Assembly (NCBI GenBank): GCA_042095375.1
Contig: JBELBJ010000020.1
Location: 1 to 24,336 of the forward strand
Direction: 5' to 3'
DNA length: 24,336 nucleotides
Origin: GCA-2715645 sp042095375
Lineage (GTDB): Bacteria; Bacteroidota; Bacteroidia; Cytophagales; MED-G16
The position numbers were made by a program, and so were the translations under genes. The notes beneath the pieces were generated by a model, which saw only the letters and a program-made list of their open reading frames with translations, had not been told where the DNA came from and made no database searches. Shown here in pieces: positions 9,081-16,537 of this stretch. How positions within the stretch are numbered: position 1 is the stretch's first letter; each line of letters begins with the position of its first letter.

Positions 9081-9106
9081 TTAATTAATTTTATTAGACA
9101 AGATAA

Positions 9107-9727
9107 TCAATTACATACTATTTCGTATTCTGACCAATTTTTTTCAGTTTTTTGATTTGGAAAATAAAAGCATTTTTTTGAATTATTAGGGAAGGTTACA
9201 TGTTTATAGAAACCATCAGGCACATAGGCATCTGTATCTAATATTTTGCTATTTTCAGAAAATTTTAATTCTATTCTAATATTTAAAGTTCCAAATTCTT
9301 TTGCCCATAATCTGTTTTGTTCTTCAAGTTCTCTCCATTCTCCTCTATTTAATTGATCAATCTGTAAAGCACAATTTAAAAAAGAAAATGTGGTATAAAG
9401 ATTTTCCCATGAATCAGTAAAAGATCCTGCAGGTGCCATATGGCCCTTATCCCAATGATTATTTTTATAATCCATATTATCTGATGTTCTTACGTCATTG
9501 ATAACGTAAAAATCCATTCCACCTCTATCAGCAACTTTTGTTATATCTCTGACTTTAAACTCAATCCAATTTGGTTGTTGTCTCTTTTCATTATATGAAA
9601 TTTTAAACACATTATTTTCAACGATAACATCATCTCTCAATGGTCCAAGATTTAATTTTTCAATTTCTTTTTCATTTAAACATGAAATAAAGAAAATACA
9701 ATTAAGAATAAATATTGATTTATACAT
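9107..9727 (-). CDS. DNA/RNA non-specific endonuclease (NucA/EndoG family) lipoprotein
   Basis: I chose the ATG at 9727 because it begins a lipoprotein signal (MYKSIFILNCIFFISC, Cys16) and gives 206 residues; the frame opens earlier at 9778 but that would put 17 unfavourable residues before the signal. The PF01223 (beta-beta-alpha-metal) core is recognisable: DKGH at 93-96 with the general-base His96, and FLNCALQIDQLNRGEWRELE at 117-136, where Asn127 is the expected Mg ligand and the LNxGxWxxLE pattern is typical. The usual motif is DRGH; Lys replaces Arg here. The enzyme would cleave DNA and RNA outside the inner membrane. Its length is normal for a minimal member. It precedes the PhoD-like gene by 26 bases and is divergent from the DUF5916 gene. 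Confidence 0.86.
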   Translation of the reverse strand: MYKSIFILNCIFFISCLNEKEIEKLNLGPLRDDVIVENNVFKISYNEKRQQPNWIEFKVRDITKVADRGGMDFYVINDVRTSDNMDYKNNHWDKGHMAPAGSFTDSWENLYTTFSFLNCALQIDQLNRGEWRELEEQNRLWAKEFGTLNIRIELKFSENSKILDTDAYVPDGFYKHVTFPNNSKKCFYFPNQKTEKNWSEYEIVCN

Positions 9728-9751
9728 AAAATTCTTATCAATTAAATTTAA

Positions 9752-9759
9752 TAACTTTG
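9752..9759 (+). promoter_or_regulatory. Bacteroidota -7 element for the DUF5916 gene
   Basis: TAACTTTG matches TAnnTTTG exactly, 38 bases upstream of the ATG, in the 70-base gap between the divergent nuclease and DUF5916 genes. No clear -33 TTG was found. On the minus strand TAATTTTA at 9761-9768 is a one-mismatch candidate for the nuclease. Confidence 0.4.
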
Positions 9760-9797
9760 CTAAAATTATTGATATCAAGTAATTTCAGATAAATAAA

Positions 9798-11999
9798 ATG
9801 AAAAAATTTTTATTTTTTTTTTTAATATATCCTTCTTTCTTATTTCCCCAACAAAAAGACTTTTCATTAAGACCATCTTTTGATGTTTTTTTTTCTGATT
9901 CCAAGCCTGTTTTAGATGGAAATATTATTTCTGATGAGTTTTGGGTTAATGTTCCTTTTTTAAAAAATAAAATGATTCAACAAAAACCTTTTGAGGGTTT
10001 AGAATCAACAGAAAATACAGAAATAAAAGTTACATATAATAATTCAACTTTATTTTTAGGTGTAGTATGTTATGATTCAAGTCCAAATACTCTAGTTGTA
10101 TCAGATTCTAGAAGGGATTCTGATTTAAGTGATGATGATAGCTTTTTATTTATAATTGATACATACAATGATCAACAAAATGGATTTCTATTTGGAACGA
10201 ATTCAGATGGTATGGAATATGATGCTCAAATTGACAATGAAGGTGTCGGTAATAGAACAGCTCAGAGGCAACAAGGTGGTGTAGTGGGGGGAACAAATGT
10301 AAACTGGGATACTTCTTGGAGCGTGAAAACAGAAAAAAATGATTACGGATGGAGTGCTGAATTTGCAATTCCATTAAAATCTATAAGATTTACTCCTGGA
10401 AAAGATAAAACTTGGGGTATCAATTTTCAAAGAAATATTAGTAAAAATAACGAAGTCTCCTTTTGGTCTCCTTTACCTGTAGGTTTTGGGTTTGGTATAA
10501 AAAGAGTTTCTTTGGCAGGAAAAATGAATGGTTTAACCTTAAAAAATCCTGGTAATTTAAAATTTTCACCATACGTTTTAACCCAAGCTACTAGAAATAA
10601 AGCTGCTAATAATAACTCAGCTGATTATGAATTTGGAGCTGATGTTAAATATAGTATAACACCAGCATTAACTCTTGATTTAACCTATAATACTGATTTT
10701 GCACAAGTAGAAGTTGATCAACAGCAAGTAAATCTTGATAGATTTAATCTTTTTTATCCAGAAAAGAGAGCTTTCTTTTTAGAAAATGCTGGTCAATTTT
10801 CTATTGGAAGCCCTGGGGAAATCGATTTATTTTTTACCAGAAGAATAGGTATTTCGGATGAAGGATCTGTTGTTCCAATAATTGGTGGTGGTCGGCTTTC
10901 AGGTAAAATAGGTCAAACAAATGTTGGTTTCTTATCAATGTTTACAGACAAAATTGATGAGCTAAATATCAATGGAAATAATTATAGTGCACTCAGAATA
11001 AATCATAATTTAAAAAATTCAAGATCATCTGTAGGTGGAGCATACATCCGAAGGACATCTTTAGTTGATTCTTCAAATGATTATAATGGAGTTTTTGCAG
11101 TTGATGGAACTTGGGGAATAGGGAAAAAAGCCAAAATATCTGGTTTTATATCAAAAAGCAATACTCCAGGAATCAAGTCAAAAAACCATGCTTTTAAATT
11201 TTTAGCAAATTATGATTGGAATATGTGGAATTTAATTGCACAATATTCTGAAGTGGGGGAAGGTTTCAATCCAGAAGTCGGGTATCTGGAAAGAAGTTCA
11301 TTTAAGAAACCTGAATTTTTGATTTTTAAAATTATTAGAGTATCTGAAGAAAGTAAATTATTAGAATATAGACCACATATTTCAGGAAGGTACTACCTTG
11401 ATTTTCAAGGTAATGTAGTTACAACTTATACTCATATAGATACACATTGGGCATGGAAAAGTGGTTTAGAGATACATACAGGTTATAATGTGAGAAAAGA
11501 ATGGGTCAGCGAAGAATTTAAAATTGTGGATTTAAATATTTCTGCAGGTAGTTATAATAACAGTGAAGTTCAACTCGTATTTATGACTAATAAGAATAAG
11601 AAAGTATCGTTTAATACAAGAAGTTATATAGGTGGTTATTTTGGAGGAAATAAATTTTTTAATAATGCAACTTTAAACATAAGGCCTAGTGATAAATTGA
11701 GTTCTTCAATTTTTTTAAACAGTAACATAATAAAATTTAATTCAGACAATTTAAATATATTAATTAGTGGAATTAGATTATCCTATTCATTTAATCCTAG
11801 AATGTTTCTTCAAAGTTTGATTCAATACAATAATATTACTAATTTAATTTCTGTAAATACAAGGTTTGGACTTATACAATCTGCAAACACTGGATTGTTT
11901 GTTGTTTTAAATGTCCTAAAAGATGAAGATTTAACTGATAGTATTAATAATCAGAGATTAACAATAAAATATTCTTATACATTTGATTTTATTAAATAA
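9798..11999 (+). CDS. DUF5916 outer-membrane barrel protein with N-terminal CBM9-like domain
   Basis: 733 residues with a type I signal peptide (MKKFLFFFLIYPSFLFPQ). The N-terminal 210 residues resemble the carbohydrate-binding family 9-like fold: PVLDGNIISDEFWVNVP at 37-53, a LFLGVVCYDSSP strand, a DDSFLFIIDTYNDQQNGFLF block, and GWSAEFAIPLKSIRF. The rest matches DUF5916: the motif FYPEKRAFFLENAGQF near 318-333, then alternating aromatic beta-strands to the C-terminus (ending SYTFDFIK), as in an outer-membrane barrel. The function of the family is not established; members commonly accompany peptidases or hydrolases in Bacteroidota. The next gene, an S9 peptidase, starts 23 bases later, so a common transcript is likely. 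Confidence 0.86.
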   Translation: MKKFLFFFLIYPSFLFPQQKDFSLRPSFDVFFSDSKPVLDGNIISDEFWVNVPFLKNKMIQQKPFEGLESTENTEIKVTYNNSTLFLGVVCYDSSPNTLVVSDSRRDSDLSDDDSFLFIIDTYNDQQNGFLFGTNSDGMEYDAQIDNEGVGNRTAQRQQGGVVGGTNVNWDTSWSVKTEKNDYGWSAEFAIPLKSIRFTPGKDKTWGINFQRNISKNNEVSFWSPLPVGFGFGIKRVSLAGKMNGLTLKNPGNLKFSPYVLTQATRNKAANNNSADYEFGADVKYSITPALTLDLTYNTDFAQVEVDQQQVNLDRFNLFYPEKRAFFLENAGQFSIGSPGEIDLFFTRRIGISDEGSVVPIIGGGRLSGKIGQTNVGFLSMFTDKIDELNINGNNYSALRINHNLKNSRSSVGGAYIRRTSLVDSSNDYNGVFAVDGTWGIGKKAKISGFISKSNTPGIKSKNHAFKFLANYDWNMWNLIAQYSEVGEGFNPEVGYLERSSFKKPEFLIFKIIRVSEESKLLEYRPHISGRYYLDFQGNVVTTYTHIDTHWAWKSGLEIHTGYNVRKEWVSEEFKIVDLNISAGSYNNSEVQLVFMTNKNKKVSFNTRSYIGGYFGGNKFFNNATLNIRPSDKLSSSIFLNSNIIKFNSDNLNILISGIRLSYSFNPRMFLQSLIQYNNITNLISVNTRFGLIQSANTGLFVVLNVLKDEDLTDSINNQRLTIKYSYTFDFIK

Positions 12000-12022
12000 T
12001 TTTTAACTAAAAAAAATAAATT

Positions 12023-14434
12023 ATGAAAAAAATATTTTTCTTCCTAATAATATCTCTTCCGGTATTTTCTCAAGAATATAAAAAACCTCCAGAGGTTATT
12101 AGTTCTATGATTGAAGCAGAGCCACAACCCATACTTAACTTTAATGATAATGGTGATTTTGCTTTGATGCTAAGAAGAGATGGCTATAAGTCAATCGAAG
12201 ACCTTGCAATTGAGGAATTAAGAATTGGAGGTACAAGAATCGACCCTTTAAGATATACCTCTTCAAGAATGACATACTATAACTCTTTCTCTTTGCTTGA
12301 TATTAATTCAGGAGAAAACATTATGCTGAACCATCCAAAAAATGGAAAATTTTCTTTTTTCAGTTGGTCACCTGATGAAAGTAAGATTGCTTTTACTAAT
12401 ACTACAGCGGATGGGGTAGAGCTTTGGGTTTCAGATATTGAAACAAAACAATCAAGAAAAGTTTCAGATAGATATCTAAATGACATACTAGTAAGTCCAT
12501 TTCAGTGGTATAATTCAGGATCCGAATTACTTATTAGTTTAAGGTGCAATTCTGACATGCCTTCTATTAAAACTGTACCTTCCGGCCCAATAATACAACA
12601 AACTAATAACCAAATTGCCCCTTCAAGAACTTACCAAGATTTAATTAAAAATAGTAATGATGAGATCTTATTTGAACATCTATCATGCATTGAATTACAT
12701 AAAGTTTCTCTTAATGGTAAAAAGTCAGAATTTATAGAAAAAGGAATGGTTAAAGATTACGATTTATCTCCTGACCAAGATTATCTATTGATAAAAAAAA
12801 TTAAAAGGCCATTCTCTTATTTAGTTCCATATTATAGATTTCCTTATATAGTAAAAACTATAGATCTAAATAACAAACGAGAAAAAACTATTGCAGATAT
12901 TCCTGTAGATGAGGTAAGGCCAATAGGTTTTGATGCCACTAGAGAAGGAATTAGATCTGTAAGTTGGAGAAATGATAGAGGAAGTGAACTCTACTGGGTA
13001 GAAGCAAATGATAATGGAGATCCAAAGGTAGAATCTGATGGTAGAGATATTGTTTATACATTAAAAAGTCCATTTAATGACAAAAAAGATGAACTTTTAA
13101 GGACAAACCTCAGGTATAGTAATATTTCATGGGGTTCGGGAAATTATGCTATTCTAACAGAACGTTTATGGAAAAACAGGAATGAGCTGACTTCATTAGT
13201 TAATGTTAAAGATAGGAGTATTGAAAAAGTGCTATTTGATAGACAATATGATGATATTTATTCAGATCCAGGAGATCCTGTTTTTAAAAAAAATGAATAC
13301 AACAGAAACATTGTTGATTTTAGAAAAAATTCTATAGTAATGATTGGACAGGGAGGGTCGCCAGAAGGGTATAGGCCTTTTCTCAGTGTTTTGGATCTAA
13401 AATCAGTTTCTAGTACAATTTTGTTTAGGTCCCAGGCGCCCTACTATGAAAGACCTATAAAGCTTTCCAGTGATAATGAAAATATTTTAATTACTTCTAA
13501 AGAATCTAAGTCTGAAAATCCAAATTATTTTCTTAGGGACCTACAAAAAAATACTAATAGTCAGATAACCTTTTTTGAAAATCCTTATAAAAAACTCGAG
13601 CAACTAAAAAAGGAAGTTATTAATTACAAGAGAAAAGACGGAATAGATTTAAGTTCTATAGTTTATACCCTTGATACATATAATCCAGAAAATGAAGGAA
13701 GGCTACCAGTACTTATATGGGCATATCCTAGAGAATATACATCCAAAAAAGTGGCTAGTCAGGTAAGAAATTCACCCTATAGATTTACTAGGATTAATTA
13801 TGGATCTCCAATTTTTTGGGCCTTAAGAGGTTACGCTGTCATGGCAAGTACTGAGATGCCTATAGTTGGTTTTGATGGTGATCAGCCAAATAATTCTTTT
13901 AGAGAACAACTGGTTATGAATGCTGAAGCAGCAATTGACAAAATTGTAGATATGGGCATTGGAGATAGAGATAGGGTAGGTGTAGGTGGGCACTCTTATG
14001 GTGCATTTATGACAGCAAACCTTCTTGCGCATTCTGATTTATTTGCTGCTGGAATTGCTCGAAGCGGAGCATATAATAGGACATTTACACCTTTTGGTTT
14101 TCAGAGAGAGGAGAGAACTTATTGGGAGGCACCTGATCTTTACAATTATATGTCTCCATTTATGCATGCAGATAAAGTAAATGAACCCGTTTTACTTATC
14201 CATGGAGAGGAAGATAATAATTCAGGTACTTTTCCTGTTCAAAGTATCAGATTTTTTAATGCTATAAAAGGACATGGCGGAACATCTAAACTTGTAATGT
14301 TACCTAGAGAAAGTCATGGGTACCGTGCCAAAGAATCTATTTTACATATGTTATATGAGATGGATTCCTGGCTAGAGAAATACGTCAAAAACAAACCATT
14401 AAAACCCGATGAAGGTATTTTTAAAAATAATTAA
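12023..14434 (+). CDS. S9 family serine peptidase, glutamyl-endopeptidase-like (S9D)
   Basis: 803 residues with a short signal peptide ending FSQ, so probably periplasmic. A beta-propeller (about 30-540) precedes an alpha/beta-hydrolase catalytic domain (about 550-795). The catalytic triad is visible: Ser658 in GGHSYGAF, Asp731 in HGEEDNN and His765 in RESHGY. The segments VPSGPIIQQ and PSRTYQDLIKNSNDEILFEH resemble the chloroplast glutamyl peptidase branch rather than dipeptidyl peptidase IV, so it likely cleaves peptides after acidic residues; the specificity is inferred. Length fits S9D. It shares a probable operon with DUF5916, which suggests processing of peptides at the envelope. A 75-base gap with its own promoter candidate separates it from the next gene. 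Confidence 0.9.
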   Translation: MKKIFFFLIISLPVFSQEYKKPPEVISSMIEAEPQPILNFNDNGDFALMLRRDGYKSIEDLAIEELRIGGTRIDPLRYTSSRMTYYNSFSLLDINSGENIMLNHPKNGKFSFFSWSPDESKIAFTNTTADGVELWVSDIETKQSRKVSDRYLNDILVSPFQWYNSGSELLISLRCNSDMPSIKTVPSGPIIQQTNNQIAPSRTYQDLIKNSNDEILFEHLSCIELHKVSLNGKKSEFIEKGMVKDYDLSPDQDYLLIKKIKRPFSYLVPYYRFPYIVKTIDLNNKREKTIADIPVDEVRPIGFDATREGIRSVSWRNDRGSELYWVEANDNGDPKVESDGRDIVYTLKSPFNDKKDELLRTNLRYSNISWGSGNYAILTERLWKNRNELTSLVNVKDRSIEKVLFDRQYDDIYSDPGDPVFKKNEYNRNIVDFRKNSIVMIGQGGSPEGYRPFLSVLDLKSVSSTILFRSQAPYYERPIKLSSDNENILITSKESKSENPNYFLRDLQKNTNSQITFFENPYKKLEQLKKEVINYKRKDGIDLSSIVYTLDTYNPENEGRLPVLIWAYPREYTSKKVASQVRNSPYRFTRINYGSPIFWALRGYAVMASTEMPIVGFDGDQPNNSFREQLVMNAEAAIDKIVDMGIGDRDRVGVGGHSYGAFMTANLLAHSDLFAAGIARSGAYNRTFTPFGFQREERTYWEAPDLYNYMSPFMHADKVNEPVLLIHGEEDNNSGTFPVQSIRFFNAIKGHGGTSKLVMLPRESHGYRAKESILHMLYEMDSWLEKYVKNKPLKPDEGIFKNN

Positions 14435-14466
14435 TAAGATATTTTTTCAATAAAAAGATGATTAAT

Positions 14467-14474
14467 TACATTTG
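14467..14474 (+). promoter_or_regulatory. Bacteroidota -7 element for the DUF2911 gene
   Basis: TACATTTG matches TAnnTTTG exactly, 35 bases upstream of the ATG in the 75-base gap. It suggests that DUF2911 is transcribed separately from the peptidase gene. The following leader is an A/T-only tract with repeats of AAATTTAAA. Confidence 0.5.
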
Positions 14475-14509
14475 AATATTAAATTTAAAATTTAAAATTT
14501 TTACATATC

Positions 14510-15361
14510 ATGAGATTAATATTAATAACAACTTTATTTTTTATCAGTTTTGTAGGTTTTTCACAAATTAAATCACCTGCTGCAAGTACGAGTTCAAAAT
14601 TAGAACAAACTGTTGGTTTAACAGAAATAGATATAGAATACAATAGACCTTCTAAGAAAGGAAGAGCTATTTTTGGGAATTTAGTTCCTTATGGAAAAAA
14701 ATGGAGAACTGGTGCGAATAGCAGCACTAAAATAAGTTTTTCTACAGATGTTGATATATCTGGAACTACTGTAAAAAATGGTACTTATTCCATATTTTCT
14801 ATTCCAAATGAAAATGAATGGGATATAATACTTTATTCTGATGCTGAATTGTGGAGTGTCCCAGCAGATTGGGATGATAATAAGATTGTATTTCAATCAA
14901 AATTTAAAGTAAATAAAATTGGTTCAGGAAATGAAATTGAAACTTTTACAATCTCAATTAATAACATAACAAGTAATAATGCGGATATAATATTTGCTTG
15001 GGATGATACATACGTCAAAGTTAGAATTGATGTACCTACTAGTCAAATAGTTGATAAGAGCATTGAAAAAGTTATGGGAGGATCTCCTAAATCTTCAGAT
15101 TATTATGCTGCTGCAGTATATTATAGACAAGAAAATATAAAATTGGATGTTGCTTTAAAATGGATAAATAAAGCTATGGAAATGACTGAAAATCCAAGAT
15201 TTTTTCAGTTGAGACAACAGTCTTTGATTTTGGCTGCAAATGGAATGTATGAAGAAGCTATAAATGTAGCAAGAAGATCATTAAGATTATCAATAAGAGC
15301 TGGGAACGAAGATTATGTTAAAATGAATAATGATTCAATAGAGGAGTGGTCTAATCAATAA
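14510..15361 (+). CDS. DUF2911 protein with C-terminal helical repeat region
   Basis: 283 residues with a type I signal peptide (MRLILITTLFFISFVGFSQ). DUF2911 (PF11138) spans about 22-180: KSPAASTSSKLEQTVGLTEI, YNRPSKKGRAIFGNLVPYG, WRTGANSSTKISFSTDV and NGTYSIFSIPNENEWDIILY are family-typical. The C-terminal 90 residues (SPKSSDYYAAAVYYRQENIKLDVALKW and onward, with TPR-like spacing of aromatic and small residues) look like one or two tetratricopeptide-like helical hairpins. The function is unknown; the family is mostly exported and confined largely to Bacteroidota and relatives. It has its own promoter candidate and is followed 61 bases later by the acyltransferase gene. Confidence 0.87.
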   Translation: MRLILITTLFFISFVGFSQIKSPAASTSSKLEQTVGLTEIDIEYNRPSKKGRAIFGNLVPYGKKWRTGANSSTKISFSTDVDISGTTVKNGTYSIFSIPNENEWDIILYSDAELWSVPADWDDNKIVFQSKFKVNKIGSGNEIETFTISINNITSNNADIIFAWDDTYVKVRIDVPTSQIVDKSIEKVMGGSPKSSDYYAAAVYYRQENIKLDVALKWINKAMEMTENPRFFQLRQQSLILAANGMYEEAINVARRSLRLSIRAGNEDYVKMNNDSIEEWSNQ

Positions 15362-15388
15362 TAATTAACCTAAATATTTTCTTGATTG

Positions 15389-15422
15389 TATATGCTAATT
15401 AATAATATTAGATTAGCATATA
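15389..15422. repeat. Perfect 11-bp inverted repeat abutting the DUF5009 start codon
   Basis: TATATGCTAAT at 15389-15399 is the exact reverse complement of ATTAGCATATA at 15412-15422, with a 12-base A/T-rich loop. The right arm ends one base before the ATG at 15423. It could be an operator for a dimeric regulator, or an RNA hairpin that sequesters the start. It has no T tract after it, so it is a poor intrinsic terminator. Confidence 0.7.
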
Positions 15423-16529
15423 ATGACTAAAAATAGGCTGATTTCATTAGATGCATTTAGGGGTTTTACAATTGCACTAATGATAATTGTAAATGACCCA
15501 GGCGACTGGGATAATACTTTTTCTCCGCTTCTTCATGCTGACTGGCATGGTATCACTTTAACGGATTTTGTATTTCCTTTCTTTATTTTTATTGTTGGTG
15601 TATCAATAGTTATTTCTCAAAAAAATAAAGGTACTTCTTCATCAAACTCTTCTATCATTTTCAGATCAATCAAAATATTTTCTTTGGGTGTCTTTCTTGG
15701 TTTATTTGGTGAATTTATGCATCATGTGATAAGTTTAGGAGAATCCATTCCTTTATCAGATATTAGAATACCAGGTGTACTTCAAAGAATTGCTTTAGTT
15801 TATTTATTTTGTGCATTATTATATAATTATACATCTTGGTTCCAACAGCTTTCAATAACTCTTATTCTTTTAATTGGATATTATATTGTTATGGAATTTA
15901 TACCAGTTCCAGGAATTGGTCCAGGCATATTAGAACCAGGAAAAAACTTGGCTGCTTATGTTGATGGTATTTTAATACCAGGTTCACTGTGGCAGGGAAC
16001 ATGGGACCCAGAAGGGATATTCAGTACGTTTCCAGCAATTGCATCTGGTATTATTGGAATGTTAGCAGGTCATTTGATTATATCAAAACTATCAATAGAA
16101 AATAAAATTATTTGGATGTATTTACTAGGAGTTTTTTTCCTAGTTGATAGTTTTATATGGGAATGGCTCATGCCAATAAATAAAAATTTATGGACAAGTA
16201 CTTATGTAATGTATACATCTGGATGGGCGTTTTTAATGTTAGCTTCATTAATTTGGACATGTGATGTATTAAAATATCAATCTTGGTTAAAAATAGGTAT
16301 AATTTTTGGTAGCAATTCAATAGCTATATATGCATTATCTCAAGTACTGGTTTGGTTTGCTTATGAATTTTTAGGAGAAAACTCATTAAACAGCCTTATT
16401 TATGGTGGTATGGTAAGTATTGGTGTTTATCCTAAAATTGCATCTTTACTTTGGGCGATATTTTATACATTTATTTGTTTTTTGCCTGCTAAATATCTTT
16501 ATGATAAAAAAATATTTTTAAAGTTATAA
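15423..16529 (+). CDS. DUF5009 / HGSNAT-like membrane acyltransferase
   Basis: 368 residues with about ten hydrophobic segments, so an integral inner-membrane protein. The start motif RLISLDAFRGFTIALMIIVND and the segment HADWHGITLTDFVFPFFIFIVG mark the heparan-alpha-glucosaminide N-acetyltransferase / DUF5009 family. His38 in HADW corresponds by motif to the His proposed to carry the acetyl group across the membrane in human HGSNAT. Bacterial members probably acetylate sugars at the outer face of the inner membrane; the substrate is not known. The GH78 gene starts 8 bases after the stop, so acyltransferase and rhamnosidase are probably one operon, consistent with acetylated or deacetylated glycan handling. 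The inverted repeat just before the ATG may control expression. Confidence 0.88.
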   Translation: MTKNRLISLDAFRGFTIALMIIVNDPGDWDNTFSPLLHADWHGITLTDFVFPFFIFIVGVSIVISQKNKGTSSSNSSIIFRSIKIFSLGVFLGLFGEFMHHVISLGESIPLSDIRIPGVLQRIALVYLFCALLYNYTSWFQQLSITLILLIGYYIVMEFIPVPGIGPGILEPGKNLAAYVDGILIPGSLWQGTWDPEGIFSTFPAIASGIIGMLAGHLIISKLSIENKIIWMYLLGVFFLVDSFIWEWLMPINKNLWTSTYVMYTSGWAFLMLASLIWTCDVLKYQSWLKIGIIFGSNSIAIYALSQVLVWFAYEFLGENSLNSLIYGGMVSIGVYPKIASLLWAIFYTFICFLPAKYLYDKKIFLKL

Positions 16530-16537
16530 TCAACGTT

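Noticed and set aside
14481..14505. Repeated AAATTTAAA units upstream of the DUF2911 gene
   Set aside because: Short A/T-only repeats are expected by chance in such A/T-rich intergenic DNA and have no regular array structure.
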